Assembly: GCF_963678635.1 (NCBI RefSeq)
Contig: NC_087062.1
Span: 97,951,705-98,015,704 of the forward strand
Length of the DNA stretch: 64,000 nucleotides
From: Symsagittifera roscoffensis
Lineage: Eukaryota; Xenacoelomorpha; Acoela; Convolutidae
Direction: 5' to 3'
This document shows, in pieces, positions 29,743-40,445 of the stretch (positions within the stretch are counted from its first letter, which is position 1; the number at the start of each line of letters is the position of its first letter). The notes under the pieces were generated by a model. It was not told where the DNA came from. It saw only the letters and a list, made by a program, of their open reading frames with translations, and did no database searches. The translations under genes and the position numbers were made by a program.

Positions 29743-30829
29743 CTCGTTTTCGGAACAAGTGAAGAACTCTTTGGGAAACTTCTTTCAATTCACCATGGGA
29801 ACGAGTACAGGCGATGCAGCAGATACCCAGGAAGAGGAGGAGGACGATGACGAACAGGATGACTTCGAATCTCAATTAAGCCTCAACGGTTAGACTCAGG
29901 AGTATGTTTCATACAGCAATAGGGAGACTGGCTCTACGGACCGATTTGGCGTGGTAGGGACAATAAGCAAGACTGTAAATGGATCTAACCAGTCAGGAGA
30001 TTTTGTGACCGTGACGAAATCGGAAGTGCTGCCTGGGAAGAACCAAAATGCAGGGCCAAGTAACCCACTCGCGGATCCAGAAGCGGATTATGAAGAAACG
30101 TCGAGGCAGAGAAGTAAGACTCGGGTCTCGACCAGCACCAAGCTGCCTGGAACCGATAGGGTGACACCACCACTTGTGACGCCATTGATGGACAACGGAG
30201 CATCAATCGAAGAAGCCTTGACTAACATAGCGGTCAGCATAGGAGAATAGAACGAACAGATGTCCTTAAGAACGAGTGAACTAGAGAAGGCAGTCCACGT
30301 CGAGAGAGAAAACCTGCGGGAAGAGATCAACCGCAACAGGCAAGAAACCTGCAGAAGTGAAAAACGCTTGAAGGAGAGGACGGACGAACACTTAGCCAAA
30401 AACTTGTCACGAATGACAAGGGAAGCTGAGCAAAGGGAGACACGGCTGCGAGATTACATGGCAACGTTGAGGACTCAGCAAGAGCAGACTCTTGGAACTC
30501 TTGACACGAGAATGGATGCGATGATGGAGAGGCGAATTCAGGCTATCTTGCATAGGTTGGATGGGCTCCTAGGAAACAAGATTGGAAGGAGGAATGGGGA
30601 AACAAACTCAAGAGAACCCACCATGGAGCCGAGAGTGAACTTCAATGAACAACCAATAGAAGAAGGACATATGGATCCACGAGAGGAAGGGGCAGTTCAT
30701 CCAGCTATGCCACAGGGGACAATAGGCCGCGGGGCCCAAACATCAGAGGAAGTTCACCTGGCAACAGACCGACCTCAAACGAACGAACGACGCAAGACAC
30801 ACATGCGACTGGGAGACGTAATTCCGTGA
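29743..30829 (+). pseudogene. gag: gag N-terminal and coiled-coil region, right of Polinton
   Basis: One frame runs through with two TAG stops (29891-29893 and 30248-30250). An acidic stretch (EEEEDDDEQDD) is followed by a polar linker and then a long heptad-like coiled coil (about 30260-30560: ELEKAVHVERENLREEIN..., RRIQAILHRLDGLL), ending in a proline/glutamate-rich segment. The 5' edge is in frame with the left flank of the Polinton when the insertion is removed. Likely the multimerising N-terminal region of Gag. Confidence 0.6.
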
Positions 30830-31543
30830 ACTGGGGTCATGCGTATCAAGGAAGAAGTCATCCCAGCGATTCGAACGGGAGGGAAAACCCAGAGCCTCCA
30901 TCAGAGGGCAATGATGCTCAAGCGGGGCATTCACGGGACGCAACATCACTGGCCACAGCCTTTGAACCTCTGAACAGGTCCTTAAGGGTTTTCAAGAAAC
31001 CAAGATGCTAGAAAGACGAATCTGATGGCTGTATTGATACCTGGATTGAAGTAATGAAACTGAATTTTGAAGAGGAAGACTTGACAGAAGACAAGAATGC
31101 AGACGCTCACCAGCAACCTGGAAGGGACAGCCCTAAACTGCGTGATGGCCAAAAAGCAAAATCAGCGGGACACAGTTGAGAAAATCTTTGAAATCTTGTT
31201 AAATCCCTTTAGCTCAGGAGTACAAGGCCACCAAGCGATGATGCGCTTCGAGAAACGGAGGCAGCGCGAAGACGAGACGATAGACAAGTTTTTAAATGAT
31301 TTAGAGATGCTTAGAAGGCGTAGTAAACCAGATGAGTTAAACAGCAGGATGAACCTAGCAGTAGTCTCAAAATTCATCGACGGTCTGAGGAATGACTATC
31401 TTCGAACGATGTTGGCGACACATTACACACCACTTTCAACCAATGCGCCAACACCAGAGGAGCTGAGACTAAAGTCAAAGGAATATCTTTTACTAAAGCC
31501 CTCATCGAGATCTGGCTATTACAAAATTTTAACAATGGATTAG
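30826..31543 (+). pseudogene. gag: Gag capsid core (Retrotrans_gag-like)
   Basis: Frames 30826-31011 and on to about 31096 (DTWIEVMKLNFEEEDLTED), then 31097-31543 in another frame. The second part has the Retrotrans_gag signature: NLEGTALNCV...KIFEILLNPF, then QREDETIDKFLNDLEML and ...KFIDGLRNDYLRTML. One TAG (31009-31011) and a frameshift near 31090 break it. Confidence 0.75.
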
Positions 31544-31581
31544 CTCACCAGGGTAACAATTGGTACGAGCCAAGGGACGAC

Positions 31582-32577
31582 ATGGACAAGAGACGCTCCT
31601 GTGCAAACTGCAGTTCTACGGAACATCACGTTTCAGCATGCCCAACCTACAAACAGGGCATGAACGCGATAGGCTTTAGCCTCGAGGATGAAAATGCGTC
31701 GGAGGTCGATCAAGAAGATTTCATGAGAGGAATAATTGCAAAATTTGGCCCAAGGTGTTTCTTTTGTAACTTGGAGGGTCATTTTAAATCGGATTGTCCA
31801 CAATTTTGGGATGCTGTGGCATACATCAAGCATATGTGGCATGACGAAGCTTTATCGGGTGTGAAAGCTAGCAAGACTCGACTGTTGAGTGAAGCGGAGG
31901 CACGCAGAAAGGAGAAACCGCAAGAGCTGGCAACAAAGAAGATGCAGGCAGTAACTGAAGATATGAGTGAACCTGAACCAGTGACGGCGGCAGATGAGTT
32001 CAAGATAGACTATAGGGCAGCTGCGAGAGATGCTTTAAACAGAGTCCAGAAGGAGTTGGTCACAAAGGAGATCGAACACAAGGTGAAGCTCGAAATAGAG
32101 AATGAGAAAACTCAGGAAAGGCTAAACACCTTCAAAGCATCGGAAGTCGAAGAAACGAAAGCAGCAAGCAGTTTGAGCATGAAACTAAATGTGATCTCCG
32201 GGCAGACGTTTGACATGGTGCCACAAGGAAGCAGAATACAGTCAATTATTTCAGTTGCGGGACATCAGATGACCAGAAACCTAAGTGAACCCTCAGAGTT
32301 CACTATGATGCATTTAGATACATATGCAGATTATCTGAGACAAGTAGAGCCACGCACTGAGTCAAGGGCTGTGCGAGCGTTGTTGACAACGAGTGGCCCT
32401 CGAATAAAGAAACTCCACGGGCGCTATGTGGAAGTCTATGGACCATATCAGGTGATGTTGAACGTGGACGGGATCAGTATCTATACAAGGACCTACGTCA
32501 CAGCAGATAGTGACCAAATAGGACCTATTTGGGTCAGGAAGAACTTAAGGTCCGTAGAATCGGCCATGATGCCATGA
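31582..32577 (+). CDS. gag: Gag nucleocapsid with two CCHC zinc knuckles and C-terminal extension
   Basis: 331 codons open. Two knuckles of form CX2CX4HX4C: CANCSSTEHHVSAC (residues 8-21) and CFFCNLEGHFKSDC (about 59-72). A charged helical stretch (about 85-195) and an ordered region with WVRKNLR near the end follow. It overlaps the protease frame by 49 bases in the -1 direction. Binds genomic RNA in Gag; the long region after the second knuckle is not standard for nucleocapsid and may be a pro-domain leading to the protease. Confidence 0.7.
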   Translation: MDKRRSCANCSSTEHHVSACPTYKQGMNAIGFSLEDENASEVDQEDFMRGIIAKFGPRCFFCNLEGHFKSDCPQFWDAVAYIKHMWHDEALSGVKASKTRLLSEAEARRKEKPQELATKKMQAVTEDMSEPEPVTAADEFKIDYRAAARDALNRVQKELVTKEIEHKVKLEIENEKTQERLNTFKASEVEETKAASSLSMKLNVISGQTFDMVPQGSRIQSIISVAGHQMTRNLSEPSEFTMMHLDTYADYLRQVEPRTESRAVRALLTTSGPRIKKLHGRYVEVYGPYQVMLNVDGISIYTRTYVTADSDQIGPIWVRKNLRSVESAMMP

Positions 32578-33072
32578 TGGAGCAAGATGCGGTACACATA
32601 GGTTACGAGGCAGATGTGACTGCACATCTTCTCGACACCAATTGGAAGAAAATTGGAGTGACAGGACTTCTGGATACAGGAGCAGTGGTAAGCGTGATGC
32701 CAATAGAGACTTGGGAAAGAATGGACTTCACAAGGGAAGATCTAATTCCGACGAACCTTAGATTAGCGGCCGCCAACCGCGGAGCAACCTGTAGCTGGAA
32801 GAACACCATTAACATTCCTTCACATGGGAGGACGGGATCTTTGGATAAGGTTCCTGGTGGTAAAGAATTTAGACGACTTCGACCAATTCATCTTGGGCCG
32901 TGACTTCGTCAGGAATTTCGATGTGATGATTGACTTGAACAACGGCCTAATAAGGATTAGAAACCCGGATCGGAAGTATGTTAAGCGACCAATTAATAGA
33001 ATAGAAACAGATGAAAACAAGGTGCCACTTTTTTTTAGACAGAAATGTAAAACTACAGCCGTGACAAGATGA
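32529..33072 (+). pseudogene. pro: Retropepsin-like aspartic protease
   Basis: LLDTGAVVSVMP (about 32670-32705) is the active-site DTGA block of retroviral-type aspartic proteases. It continues as RLAAANRGA and, after a frameshift near 32820-32830, as FLVVKNLDDFDQFILGRDFV, the usual second conserved ILGxDF block, followed by a stop at 33072. The frameshift makes this copy inactive. Confidence 0.8.
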
Positions 33073-33302
33073 AGTTGTAATTTTTAGGATGAGAAATTTA
33101 AACTCATTGAGGAATGATAAATAGGTTTGTCTGGTAGCCAACCCAAATAGTCAAAGCTCAGTGATTTTAGGCCGGAGTTTTTCAGTAACACGAAACGGTC
33201 ACACTGGACACCACGGTTTCAATCCAGCGTGGAAAGAAATTTGGCTACTCTTTGCCGATGAAGACCGACTACGAGAAGACACAAAACTTGAAGAGATAAA
33301 GG
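33073..33302 (+). other. Decayed pol linker
   Basis: No open frame of length, but short segments in several frames are compatible with continuing pol sequence between protease and RT. Confidence 0.35.
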
Positions 33303-34194
33303 GTGAAAGACTGCCCAAATCAGGCCAATAAAGATATAATTTTATTGAGAATTAATGAATTTAAATTTGTTAATAAACTGGTTTCAATGAAATCCGAAAC
33401 GGATGACGGCTTGTCGAGCTGCTCGAATTTTCCGGAACGCCCCTCATCATACGAACTAGAATCCGACAAACCGGTTTTGCCGGAGATAGAACACCTGAGA
33501 GGGAAAATAGGTGAGGGAGATTTTGAATCATTGAGGGTGGTTTCAAATCGGAACGCGGTCGTATTTTCAAAGGAGGATATTGGTTGTTGCAACTTCGTTG
33601 AACACGAAATCGAATTAGAGGAAGGCGCCACTCCTCATAGGGAAGGCGCAAGACGAATGATGCCTCATAAATTGGAAGCGTGCCGAGCGGAAATAGAAAT
33701 GCTGCTCGAATATGACATGATAGAATCCTCGAAATCGTCTTGGGCCTGTGGGGTTTTCATGGCCAAAAGAAAGGGGGCAGCTTAGGTTTTGTTGCGACTT
33801 TCGTTACCCGAACGCAGTGACCATGAAAGAAGCCTACCCGTTACCGCGAATAGACGAGAACCTTTCGAAACTTGGCGACGCCATGTTCTTCACCACACTG
33901 GACTTAGGTTCTGCCTTCTGGGGTCCCTCTGCGGAAGAAGGACAGAGAAAAGACCGGATTCGCATGTGAATTGGGGTTGTACCAGTAGAAGAGGATGCCC
34001 TTTGGCTTGTGCAACGCCACGGCGATCTTCCAAAGACTGATGGCTCAGGCTTTGACCAGAGTAACTAAGAAGTACGGGAATCTTGTGATGTGTTACGTGG
34101 ATGACGCGGTCATTGCAACACCCACCTTGGCAAACGACATCGATCGGCTCGATGAGGTCTTTGATTGCATGAGAACCATCGAAATGTGAAATCC
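33303..34194 (+). pseudogene. RT: Reverse transcriptase, Ty3/gypsy type
   Basis: Pieces in three frames: 33303-33785 (HEIELEEGATPHREGARRM, EIEMLLEYDMIESSKSSWA), 33748-33969 (LRFCCDFRYPNAVTMKEAYP; FFTTLDLGSAFW with the motif A Asp), and 33995-34189 (MPFGLCNATAIFQRLM; CYVDDAVIA with the YVDD box). Frameshifts at about 33785 and 33930-33990 and stops after motif C break it. The order and motifs are clear Ty3/gypsy RT. Confidence 0.88.
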
Positions 34195-34915
34195 TTAAAC
34201 AAACGAACAAGTACCTGGGAAGGATGGTGGACAGGCATGGCGTAAGGCCGGACCCGGAGGCAGTGGAGGCCGTGTTGACATGGAAAGCCCCCAGAACGGA
34301 CACACAACTCCAATTACTACCTTGAGTTCATGGAAGGATACGCCGACAAGGTGTACCCCATGCAGAATCTGATGCGCAACAAAGGAAAGGTGTTCGAATG
34401 GAACGAAGAAGCTCAAGCTGCCTTCGAGAACATAAAGCGGGAACTGTGCGAGGCGCCAGTGCTAGGCATGCCCACGGAAAAGGGCATGTACGATCTCGAC
34501 ACTGATGCTTCAGTAGTACCCATCTCAGGAATACTGCATCAGGAGCAAGAATGGAATGGGAGAACAGTTCTCCGACCCATTGCATAAGGCAGTAAAGTGT
34601 TGAGTGACACTAAAATGAAATATGGTGCACCAAAGGTAGTAATGTTTGCAGTGCTCATATTCGTGGAGAAGTACCGCGCATACATAGGGAGGGCTCCCTT
34701 TAAACTACGCGTGGACAACAGAGCGGTATCCTGGTTCAAGACGTAATCGATGGACCAGAGCTATATTGGTCGGTAGATAGTCAGGTTAGACGGCTACCAC
34801 ATGATAATCGAGCACAGGATGCGTGACAAACACCATAATGCTGACAGCCTCAGCAAGAAGACTGAGTTTTATGAAAGACTAGAACAGAACAAGCCAATCA
34901 GGCGGAAATTAAGGA
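34195..34915 (+). pseudogene. RH: RT connection and RNase H, Ty3/gypsy type
   Basis: KYLGRMVDRHGVRPDPEAVEA (connection), then from 34330 EGYADKVYPMQNLMR...FEWNEEAQAAFENIKREL and the RNase H start DLDTDASVVPISGILHQEQ. TAA at 34585-34587 is followed in the same frame by SKVLSDTKMKYGAPK, FVEKYRAYI, LRVDNRAVSWFKT and RLDGYHMIIEHRMRDKHHNADSLS, the usual C-terminal RNase H blocks. At least three stops interrupt it. Confidence 0.82.
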
Positions 34916-35344
34916 AGGGTTCTCGTTTCTGAACAAAGAAACTTATGAGGCGCTTCCCTTGACGAGATGGTTGGACAAACCTGGACATCCAACTCCGGGA
35001 CACCCCGAGTTACCGGTGGAAAAGGCAGCAGAAAAAAAGATCTTATCAAAGAAGGACCCGGTGCCTTTGGATCTGTTGCTAAGTTCGAACCTGATCCAAT
35101 AGAAGCTCTCTCGTATGAACTTAAACAGCCTCTCATTGCTGGAAAAAACGGTGCAGGTCACTCCGTAACTGATGCGGATGTTGGGTGAATTGTTGGAGAG
35201 AGAAATGATTAGAGATGACCCCGAGTGGGCAGCAGCCATGGCATCGCTAACAGTCAGTGAGAAAGTAGAGATTAGGCCAATCAAGACGTCAACACAAGGA
35301 AATTTAAAAGGATTGTAGGACGAAAGTTCAGCAACTAGTATCCT
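34916..35344 (+). pseudogene. Pol tail after RNase H, no integrase seen
   Basis: The frame starting EGFSFLNKETYEALPLTRWL continues through GHPTPGHPELPVEKAA and LEREMIRDDPEWAAAMASL to a TAG at 35318-35320, with stops at about 35099 and 35168. Ty3 elements normally carry an HHCC zinc finger and DDE core here; none is visible. Either integrase was lost or it never followed RNase H in this lineage. Confidence 0.45.
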
Positions 35345-36290
35345 CAATACCCCAAAGCTGTAAGCACTGATACACGTAACTTTTTCTGATACTAAGATAC
35401 AAGTATACTTACATAAGAAATACTATTTGGGTACAGGCTGAGTTTAGGTTGCATATAGGAGGTGTAATACTTGGTATGTTGTGTGTGATATGGTGAGTGT
35501 TATGTGTTATGTTATTAGGATTTTGGGTGTGGAAGGGTTAGTGACCATGAATGATGAAATAATGATCTTAGGAATAGATCCAAAGTTTGGACTGTCCCTT
35601 CTTATTCAAGTTCCAAAATTTTTAGCAATAGATTGATTTAAATATATTTTAAGATCAAAATTTTTTTATCTGACTGTTTTAAATCAGTTTTAAAAACAAA
35701 ATCAGAGTAACGTAAGCAAATGTGATAATCTTGACCTTTTTCTCGATCCTGATTAATAATTTAATTTATTCGTCAGATTTCAATTGAGCAAACTGATAAT
35801 CAAACCGAATCTAACGAAATGGACAACTTCGATTTGAATGAACTGATGGACCTAGCGTAGGCGTATGTAGACCGATGATAGACGCGATCTATCATCGGCT
35901 CAAGGATTGAGACTTCGCTCTGGAGGACCCAGAGGTAGTCGTTTTGCTGGTCGCCTGAATAAACATCTTAGGGCATGATAACCGTGGGGACCGCCCTACG
36001 AAAGTCTTATTGATGGCCGCATATGGAGAACAAGGAGTACTAGACCGCCCAAACATGAGGGTAATGAGGTGGAGAAATAAATGGGGCTCTCTCAGGAAGT
36101 GACTTGGCGAACCAGCCTGGATTGGAAAGTTCCAGGACCTACCAACCAGGTGAGATGCCTCTGCCGATCAAGCCTAGGCCTGGACTGAGAAGAATGCATC
36201 AGAAGATGAACAGCGAGGCCGCCTCATCTAGTTCACAACTGAGAGCAGCTGTGCACCAGGAGGGACGTTTTTACTGACAGAGTACCGGCC
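35345..36290 (+). repeat. Module P, copy 1 (UTR-like plus decayed ORF)
   Basis: Starts near ACACGTAACTTTTTCTGATA and repeats, at about +2.2 kb, +5.1 kb and +12 kb, as 37590-38510, 40446-41045 and 47335-47933. The first ~430 bases are non-coding; the remainder is a heavily damaged copy of the 169-codon ORF intact at 37993-38502. Confidence 0.8.
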
Positions 36291-36358
36291 GAGCCGCTCA
36301 CTATGAAAATATTAGGCCACACAACCCATCGACGGACCACTGGTGTATACCTGCAGAC

Positions 36359-36937
36359 ATGGAAGAAGGGGATTATCCGATGATGGACCCTGGCTGCGAG
36401 GTCAGTGAGAAGGGCACCAGGGGAAAGAATGTTGGAAATGAGGTCATAGAGGTAGGATCAAGTCCACCACTGGACCTGGATCCCCTTGAGGTGAATGAAG
36501 CGAGCGAAGAAACCCTACCCTACGCAGAAGAGGACTGGCGAGACCCCGAGCAAATGGAGGTCCACAAGAGTTTGGAACCAGACCTACCGTTTGCGATACA
36601 GACACGAGAGATTGACAGGAGAGCACTCACGAAGAAGAACAACCCTTACGGAGATGACTTCGTATTGGACAGAATAGGTCTGAAGGAGATAGGGGAAGAA
36701 TTAGTGAATCTAGAGGAAATAACCGTGTTACAGGACATAGACATAGTCGATGACCAACACGAGGAGTGGATCGATGACCGGTCTAAATTCGAAGTAGAGT
36801 TCAATGACGAGCAACATCAATCATACGAACAAGAATTAACGAACCTGCGCGTCTTAGTGTGGCTGAACGAAATGACATGGGACCCCAAGCAGACCATTGT
36901 CACGACTCAGGACGTAGACCATGAGAGCATGAAATAA
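36359..36937 (+). CDS. Acidic protein Q, copy 1, unknown function
   Basis: 192 codons, ATG 36359, very acidic (LQDIDIVDDQHEEWIDD, FEVEFNDEQHQSYEQEL). No recognised domain. A second copy (38584-39162) shares the same length and most residues, so the frame has survived duplication. Lies just upstream of the macro-domain frame. Confidence 0.5.
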   Translation: MEEGDYPMMDPGCEVSEKGTRGKNVGNEVIEVGSSPPLDLDPLEVNEASEETLPYAEEDWRDPEQMEVHKSLEPDLPFAIQTREIDRRALTKKNNPYGDDFVLDRIGLKEIGEELVNLEEITVLQDIDIVDDQHEEWIDDRSKFEVEFNDEQHQSYEQELTNLRVLVWLNEMTWDPKQTIVTTQDVDHESMK

Positions 36938-37023
36938 GTAAAAACGACAGGGATAATCCTTCCTGGGCAGCCCAGGTAGGGCAATTAATCATTCCCGCAT
37001 CCAATCTCAAATTAATCTCCGGT

Positions 37024-37635
37024 ATGCGATCGACGGGGACGTCGATGGATATTTTTGTCCGGAGAGTGGCGGTAGGACTTATCCACACTGAAAAATGGTT
37101 ATTAAAAAAATTAAGAATAGCAAGGGAGACAGGTGGCCTAGAATCAGAAATAGGCGAAGATCCTAAGAAACCGGATATAGGGAGAGTAGTTGAGTCATAT
37201 TTCAACTTGCCAAATGAGTACTCAAGTAGCATAATATTGACAGATAGCGATTTTATACTTACAAATAGAACATGCGCTATAGCAATTACAGCGGACATGA
37301 GTTTTAGGACAGCGTTAGCAGCAGATTTTAAGAGAGAATATAAAAACATAGAATTCCTTTGGAAGCTAAGACCAGGAATAGGAGGCGTAGCAGCCTTGCC
37401 TCGGGCGGCTTCGCAGATACCAGGAAAGTATTTATACTTCTTGGTGACGGAAAAGCGGCAGGTGGACCCGGAAAACTTGGTCTTGTCCTTGACGAGACTA
37501 AGAGACTTCCTCGTGGAAAGAGAGGTAAATGAACTCTCAATTCCACTATACGACCCGAACCGAGGACGACTGCATCCACGGAAACTGTATGCACTGATAC
37601 ACGTAACCTTTTCTGATACCAACATACAAGTATAA
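37024..37635 (+). CDS. Macro-domain (ADP-ribose-binding) protein, copy 1, fullest
   Basis: 203 codons. From about residue 85 the order fits a macro domain of the OARD1/Poa1 (ADP-ribose deacylase/phosphatase-like) branch: DSDFILTNRTCAIAITADMS (first strand and ligand loop), FRTALAADFKREY, RPGIGGVAALPRAA, KYLYFLVTEKRQ, LTRLRDFLVEREVNELSIPL and LHPRKLYALIHVTFSDTNIQV. The loop that in OARD1 carries a GCGLD-type ligand-binding stretch reads YDPNRGRL here, so the usual Gly-rich/Asp pattern is absent and catalysis is doubtful. Such domains bind or remove ADP-ribose. This is the only copy with the full C-terminal strand. Confidence 0.65.
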   Translation: MRSTGTSMDIFVRRVAVGLIHTEKWLLKKLRIARETGGLESEIGEDPKKPDIGRVVESYFNLPNEYSSSIILTDSDFILTNRTCAIAITADMSFRTALAADFKREYKNIEFLWKLRPGIGGVAALPRAASQIPGKYLYFLVTEKRQVDPENLVLSLTRLRDFLVEREVNELSIPLYDPNRGRLHPRKLYALIHVTFSDTNIQV

Positions 37636-38510
37636 TTTTATAAGAAATACTATATGGGTACAGGCTGAGTTTATGTTGCATATCGGAGGTGTTATACTTG
37701 GTATGTTGTGTGTGATATGTTGTGCGTTATGTGTTATGTTATTAGGATTTTGGGTGTCGAAGGGTTAGTGACCATGAATGATCAAATAATGATCTTAGGA
37801 TTAGATCCAAAGTTTGGACTGTCCATTCTTAGGTCAAATTCCAAAATTTTTAGCAATAGATTGATTTAAATATATTTTAAGATCAAAATTTTTTTATCTG
37901 ACTGTTTTAAATCAGTTTTAAAAACAAAATCAGAGTAACGTAAGCAAATGTGATAATCGTGACCTTTTTTCTAGATCCTGATTGATAATTTAATGATTCG
38001 TCAGATTTCAATTGAGCAAACTGATAATCAAACCGAATCTAACGAAATTGACCACTTCGATTTGATTGAACTGATGGACCTAGCGGAGACGTATGTAGGA
38101 CCGATGATAGACGCGATCTATCGTCGGCTGAAGGATCGAGACTTCGCTCTGGAGGACCCAGAGGTAGTCATTTTGCTGGTCGCCTTAATAAACATCTTAG
38201 GTCATGATAACCGTGGGGACCGCCCCACGGAAGTCTTATTGATGGCCGCATATGGAGAACACGGAGTACTAGACCGCCAAAACATGAGGGTAATGAGGTG
38301 GAGAAACGAGGCTCTCTCAGGAAGTTACTTGGCGAACCTGCCTGGATTGGAAAGTTTTAGGACCTACCAACCAGGTGTGATGCCTCTGCCGACCAAGCCT
38401 AGGCCTGGACTGAGAAGAATGCATCAGAAGATGAACAGCGAGGCCGCCTCGTCTAGTTCACAACTGAGAGCAGCTGTGCACCAGGAGGGACGTTTTTACT
38501 GACAGAGTAC
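37590..38510 (+). repeat. Module P, copy 2
   Basis: Second copy of the segment seen at 35345-36290, offset about 2.23 kb, better preserved. Confidence 0.8.
37993..38502 (+). CDS. Protein P, intact copy, unknown function
   Basis: 169 codons, ATG 37993. N-terminal acidic helix (NEIDHFDLIELMDLAETYV), middle helical domain (YRRLKDRDFALEDPEVVILL), then a basic region (KPRPGLRRMHQKMNSEAASS). In copies 3 and 4 the sequence after SSQLRAAV continues into a coiled-coil region (41050-41220), so the ending AVHQEGRFY here is probably a rearranged junction. No domain recognised; may be a nucleoprotein-like or scaffold protein. Confidence 0.5.
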   Translation: MIRQISIEQTDNQTESNEIDHFDLIELMDLAETYVGPMIDAIYRRLKDRDFALEDPEVVILLVALINILGHDNRGDRPTEVLLMAAYGEHGVLDRQNMRVMRWRNEALSGSYLANLPGLESFRTYQPGVMPLPTKPRPGLRRMHQKMNSEAASSSSQLRAAVHQEGRFY

Positions 38511-38583
38511 CGGCCGAGCCGCTCACTATGAAAATATTAGGCCACACAACCCATCGACGGACGACTGGTGTATACCTGCAGAC

Positions 38584-39162
38584 ATGGAAGAAGGGGATTA
38601 TCTGATGATGGATCCTGCCTGCGTGGTCAGTGAGAAGGGCACCAGGGGAAAGAATGATGGAAATGAGGTCATAGAGGTAGGATCAAGTCCACCACTGGAC
38701 CTGAATCCCCTTGAGGTGATTGAAGCGAGCGAAGAAACCCTACCCTCCGCAGAAGAGGACCGGCGAGACTCCGAGCAAATGGAGGTCCACAAGAGTTTGG
38801 AACCAGACCTACCGTTTGCGATACAGACACGAGAGATTGACAGGAGAGCACTCACGAAGAAGAACAACCCTTACGGAGATGACTTCGTATTGGACAGAAT
38901 AGGTCTGAAGGAGATAGGGGAAGAATTATTGAATCTAGAGGAAATAACCGTGTTACAGGACATAGAGATAGTCGATGACCAACACGAGGAGTGGATCGAT
39001 GACCGGTCTAAATTCGAAGTAGAGTTCAATGACGAGCAACATCAATCATACGAACAAGAATTAACGAACCTGCGCGTCTTAGTGTGGCTGAACGAAATGA
39101 CATGGGACCCCAAGCAGACCATTGTCACGACTCAGGACGTAGACCATGAGAGCATGAAATAA
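38584..39162 (+). CDS. Acidic protein Q, copy 2
   Basis: 192 codons, same as 36359-36937 with about a dozen substitutions. After its stop the sequence switches at about 39190 to module S instead of the macro domain, marking a duplication junction. Confidence 0.5.
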   Translation: MEEGDYLMMDPACVVSEKGTRGKNDGNEVIEVGSSPPLDLNPLEVIEASEETLPSAEEDRRDSEQMEVHKSLEPDLPFAIQTREIDRRALTKKNNPYGDDFVLDRIGLKEIGEELLNLEEITVLQDIEIVDDQHEEWIDDRSKFEVEFNDEQHQSYEQELTNLRVLVWLNEMTWDPKQTIVTTQDVDHESMK

Positions 39163-39219
39163 GTAAAAACGACAGGGATAATCCTTCCGTGGTTCATCAC
39201 AGGGACCACGAGAATAGGA

Positions 39220-39860
39220 CAGGATGCAATATGGATAGAGTTGCCTTCATGGAAAACATCTGGACGGTAGTTTAGAGCTACAGGACCCAGTATATGCTGA
39301 AAACAGGTCTCAACAGACCACTGATGCGGGAAATCCTTGACAAACTCGACAAACTTAAAGGGAGATTGAGCGAGTTATTGATCGACTCGGCCACTGACGA
39401 AAGTGAAGTAAATTGCCTATATAGGCAACACCGCAAAAAGGCAATGGAATAGTATATCTGTCAAGAACCCGGAAAGGAACGATGCGATCGAAAATGGTGA
39501 TAGACAAGATTAATGAAATGAAAATGAAACTTGGTAGCAAAGTGATTTTGAGGAAAACCGGCAAAGCGAATGTGGACTCTGAGATCTCGATAAAAGCTGT
39601 CAACTCAGCCAAAAGGAAGCGTGTCGAAGAAGCTATGGACATGGGATAGGGTGATGACTGATTGCCTGGCACAGACAGAATGTTGACCTACGTAGCGATA
39701 GTGTCACCCATTCTCATGGGAGGATTAAGATCAGCCAGTTATAAAACCAAGAGGAGTGACCGCACTCTGACTGAAGCAACATTAGGAATGGAAATACTCA
39801 GCCAATGTGGAGAAATTTCTCTGCGAGGTTTCAAACCATCTTCCATGAACCGCATCCAAT
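39220..39860 (+). pseudogene. Module S, copy 1, unknown protein fragment
   Basis: Pieces: CNMDRVAFMENIWTVV, then LREILDKLDKLKGRLSELLID, then (39662-39860) YVAIVSPILMGGLRSASYKTKRS. Stops at 39268-39270 and near 39450, plus frame changes. In the third copy (53439-53744) the frame runs on past the S/macro junction into module U, showing S and U were once contiguous. Confidence 0.45.
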
Positions 39861-39878
39861 CTCAAATTAATCTCCGGC

Positions 39879-40445
39879 ATGCGATCGACGGGGACGTCGA
39901 TGGATATTTTTGTCTGGGGAGTGGGGGTAGGACTTACCCACACTGAAAAATTATTATTAAAAAATTTAAGAATAGCAAGGGAGACAGGTGGCCTAGACGC
40001 AGAGATAGGCGAAGATCTTAAGAAACCGAATATAGGGAGAGTAGTTGAGTCATATTTCAACTTGCCAAATGAGTACTCAAGTAGCATAATATTGACAGAT
40101 AGCGATTTTATACTTACAAATAGAGCATGCGCTATAGCAATTACAGCGGACGTGAGTTTCAGGACAGAGCTAGCAGCAAATTTTAAGAGAGAATATAAAA
40201 ACATAGAATTCCTTTCGAAGCTTAGACCAGGAATAGGAGGCGTAGCAGCCTTGCCTCGGGCGGCTTCGCAGATACCAGGAAAGTATTTATACTTCTTGGT
40301 GACGAGTGCGACGGAAAAGTGGCATGTGGACCCGGAAAACTTGGTCTTGTCCTCGACGAGACTAAGAGATTTCCTTGTGCAAAGAGAGGTAAATGAACTC
40401 TCAATTCCACAACACGACCCGAACCGAGGACGACTGCATCCATGA
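39879..40445 (+). pseudogene. Macro-domain protein, copy 2, truncated C-terminus
   Basis: 188 codons, closely similar to copy 1, with a 3-codon insertion (VTSATEKW). It ends at NRGRLHP because a deletion joins the gene to module P before the last strand. Missing the final LYALIHVTF strand, so unlikely to fold normally. Confidence 0.6.

Noticed and set aside
36900-37681. Minus-strand frames of 241 and 117 codons opposite the macro domain
   Set aside because: They mirror the macro-domain gene and repeat with it; the plus-strand translation carries the domain.
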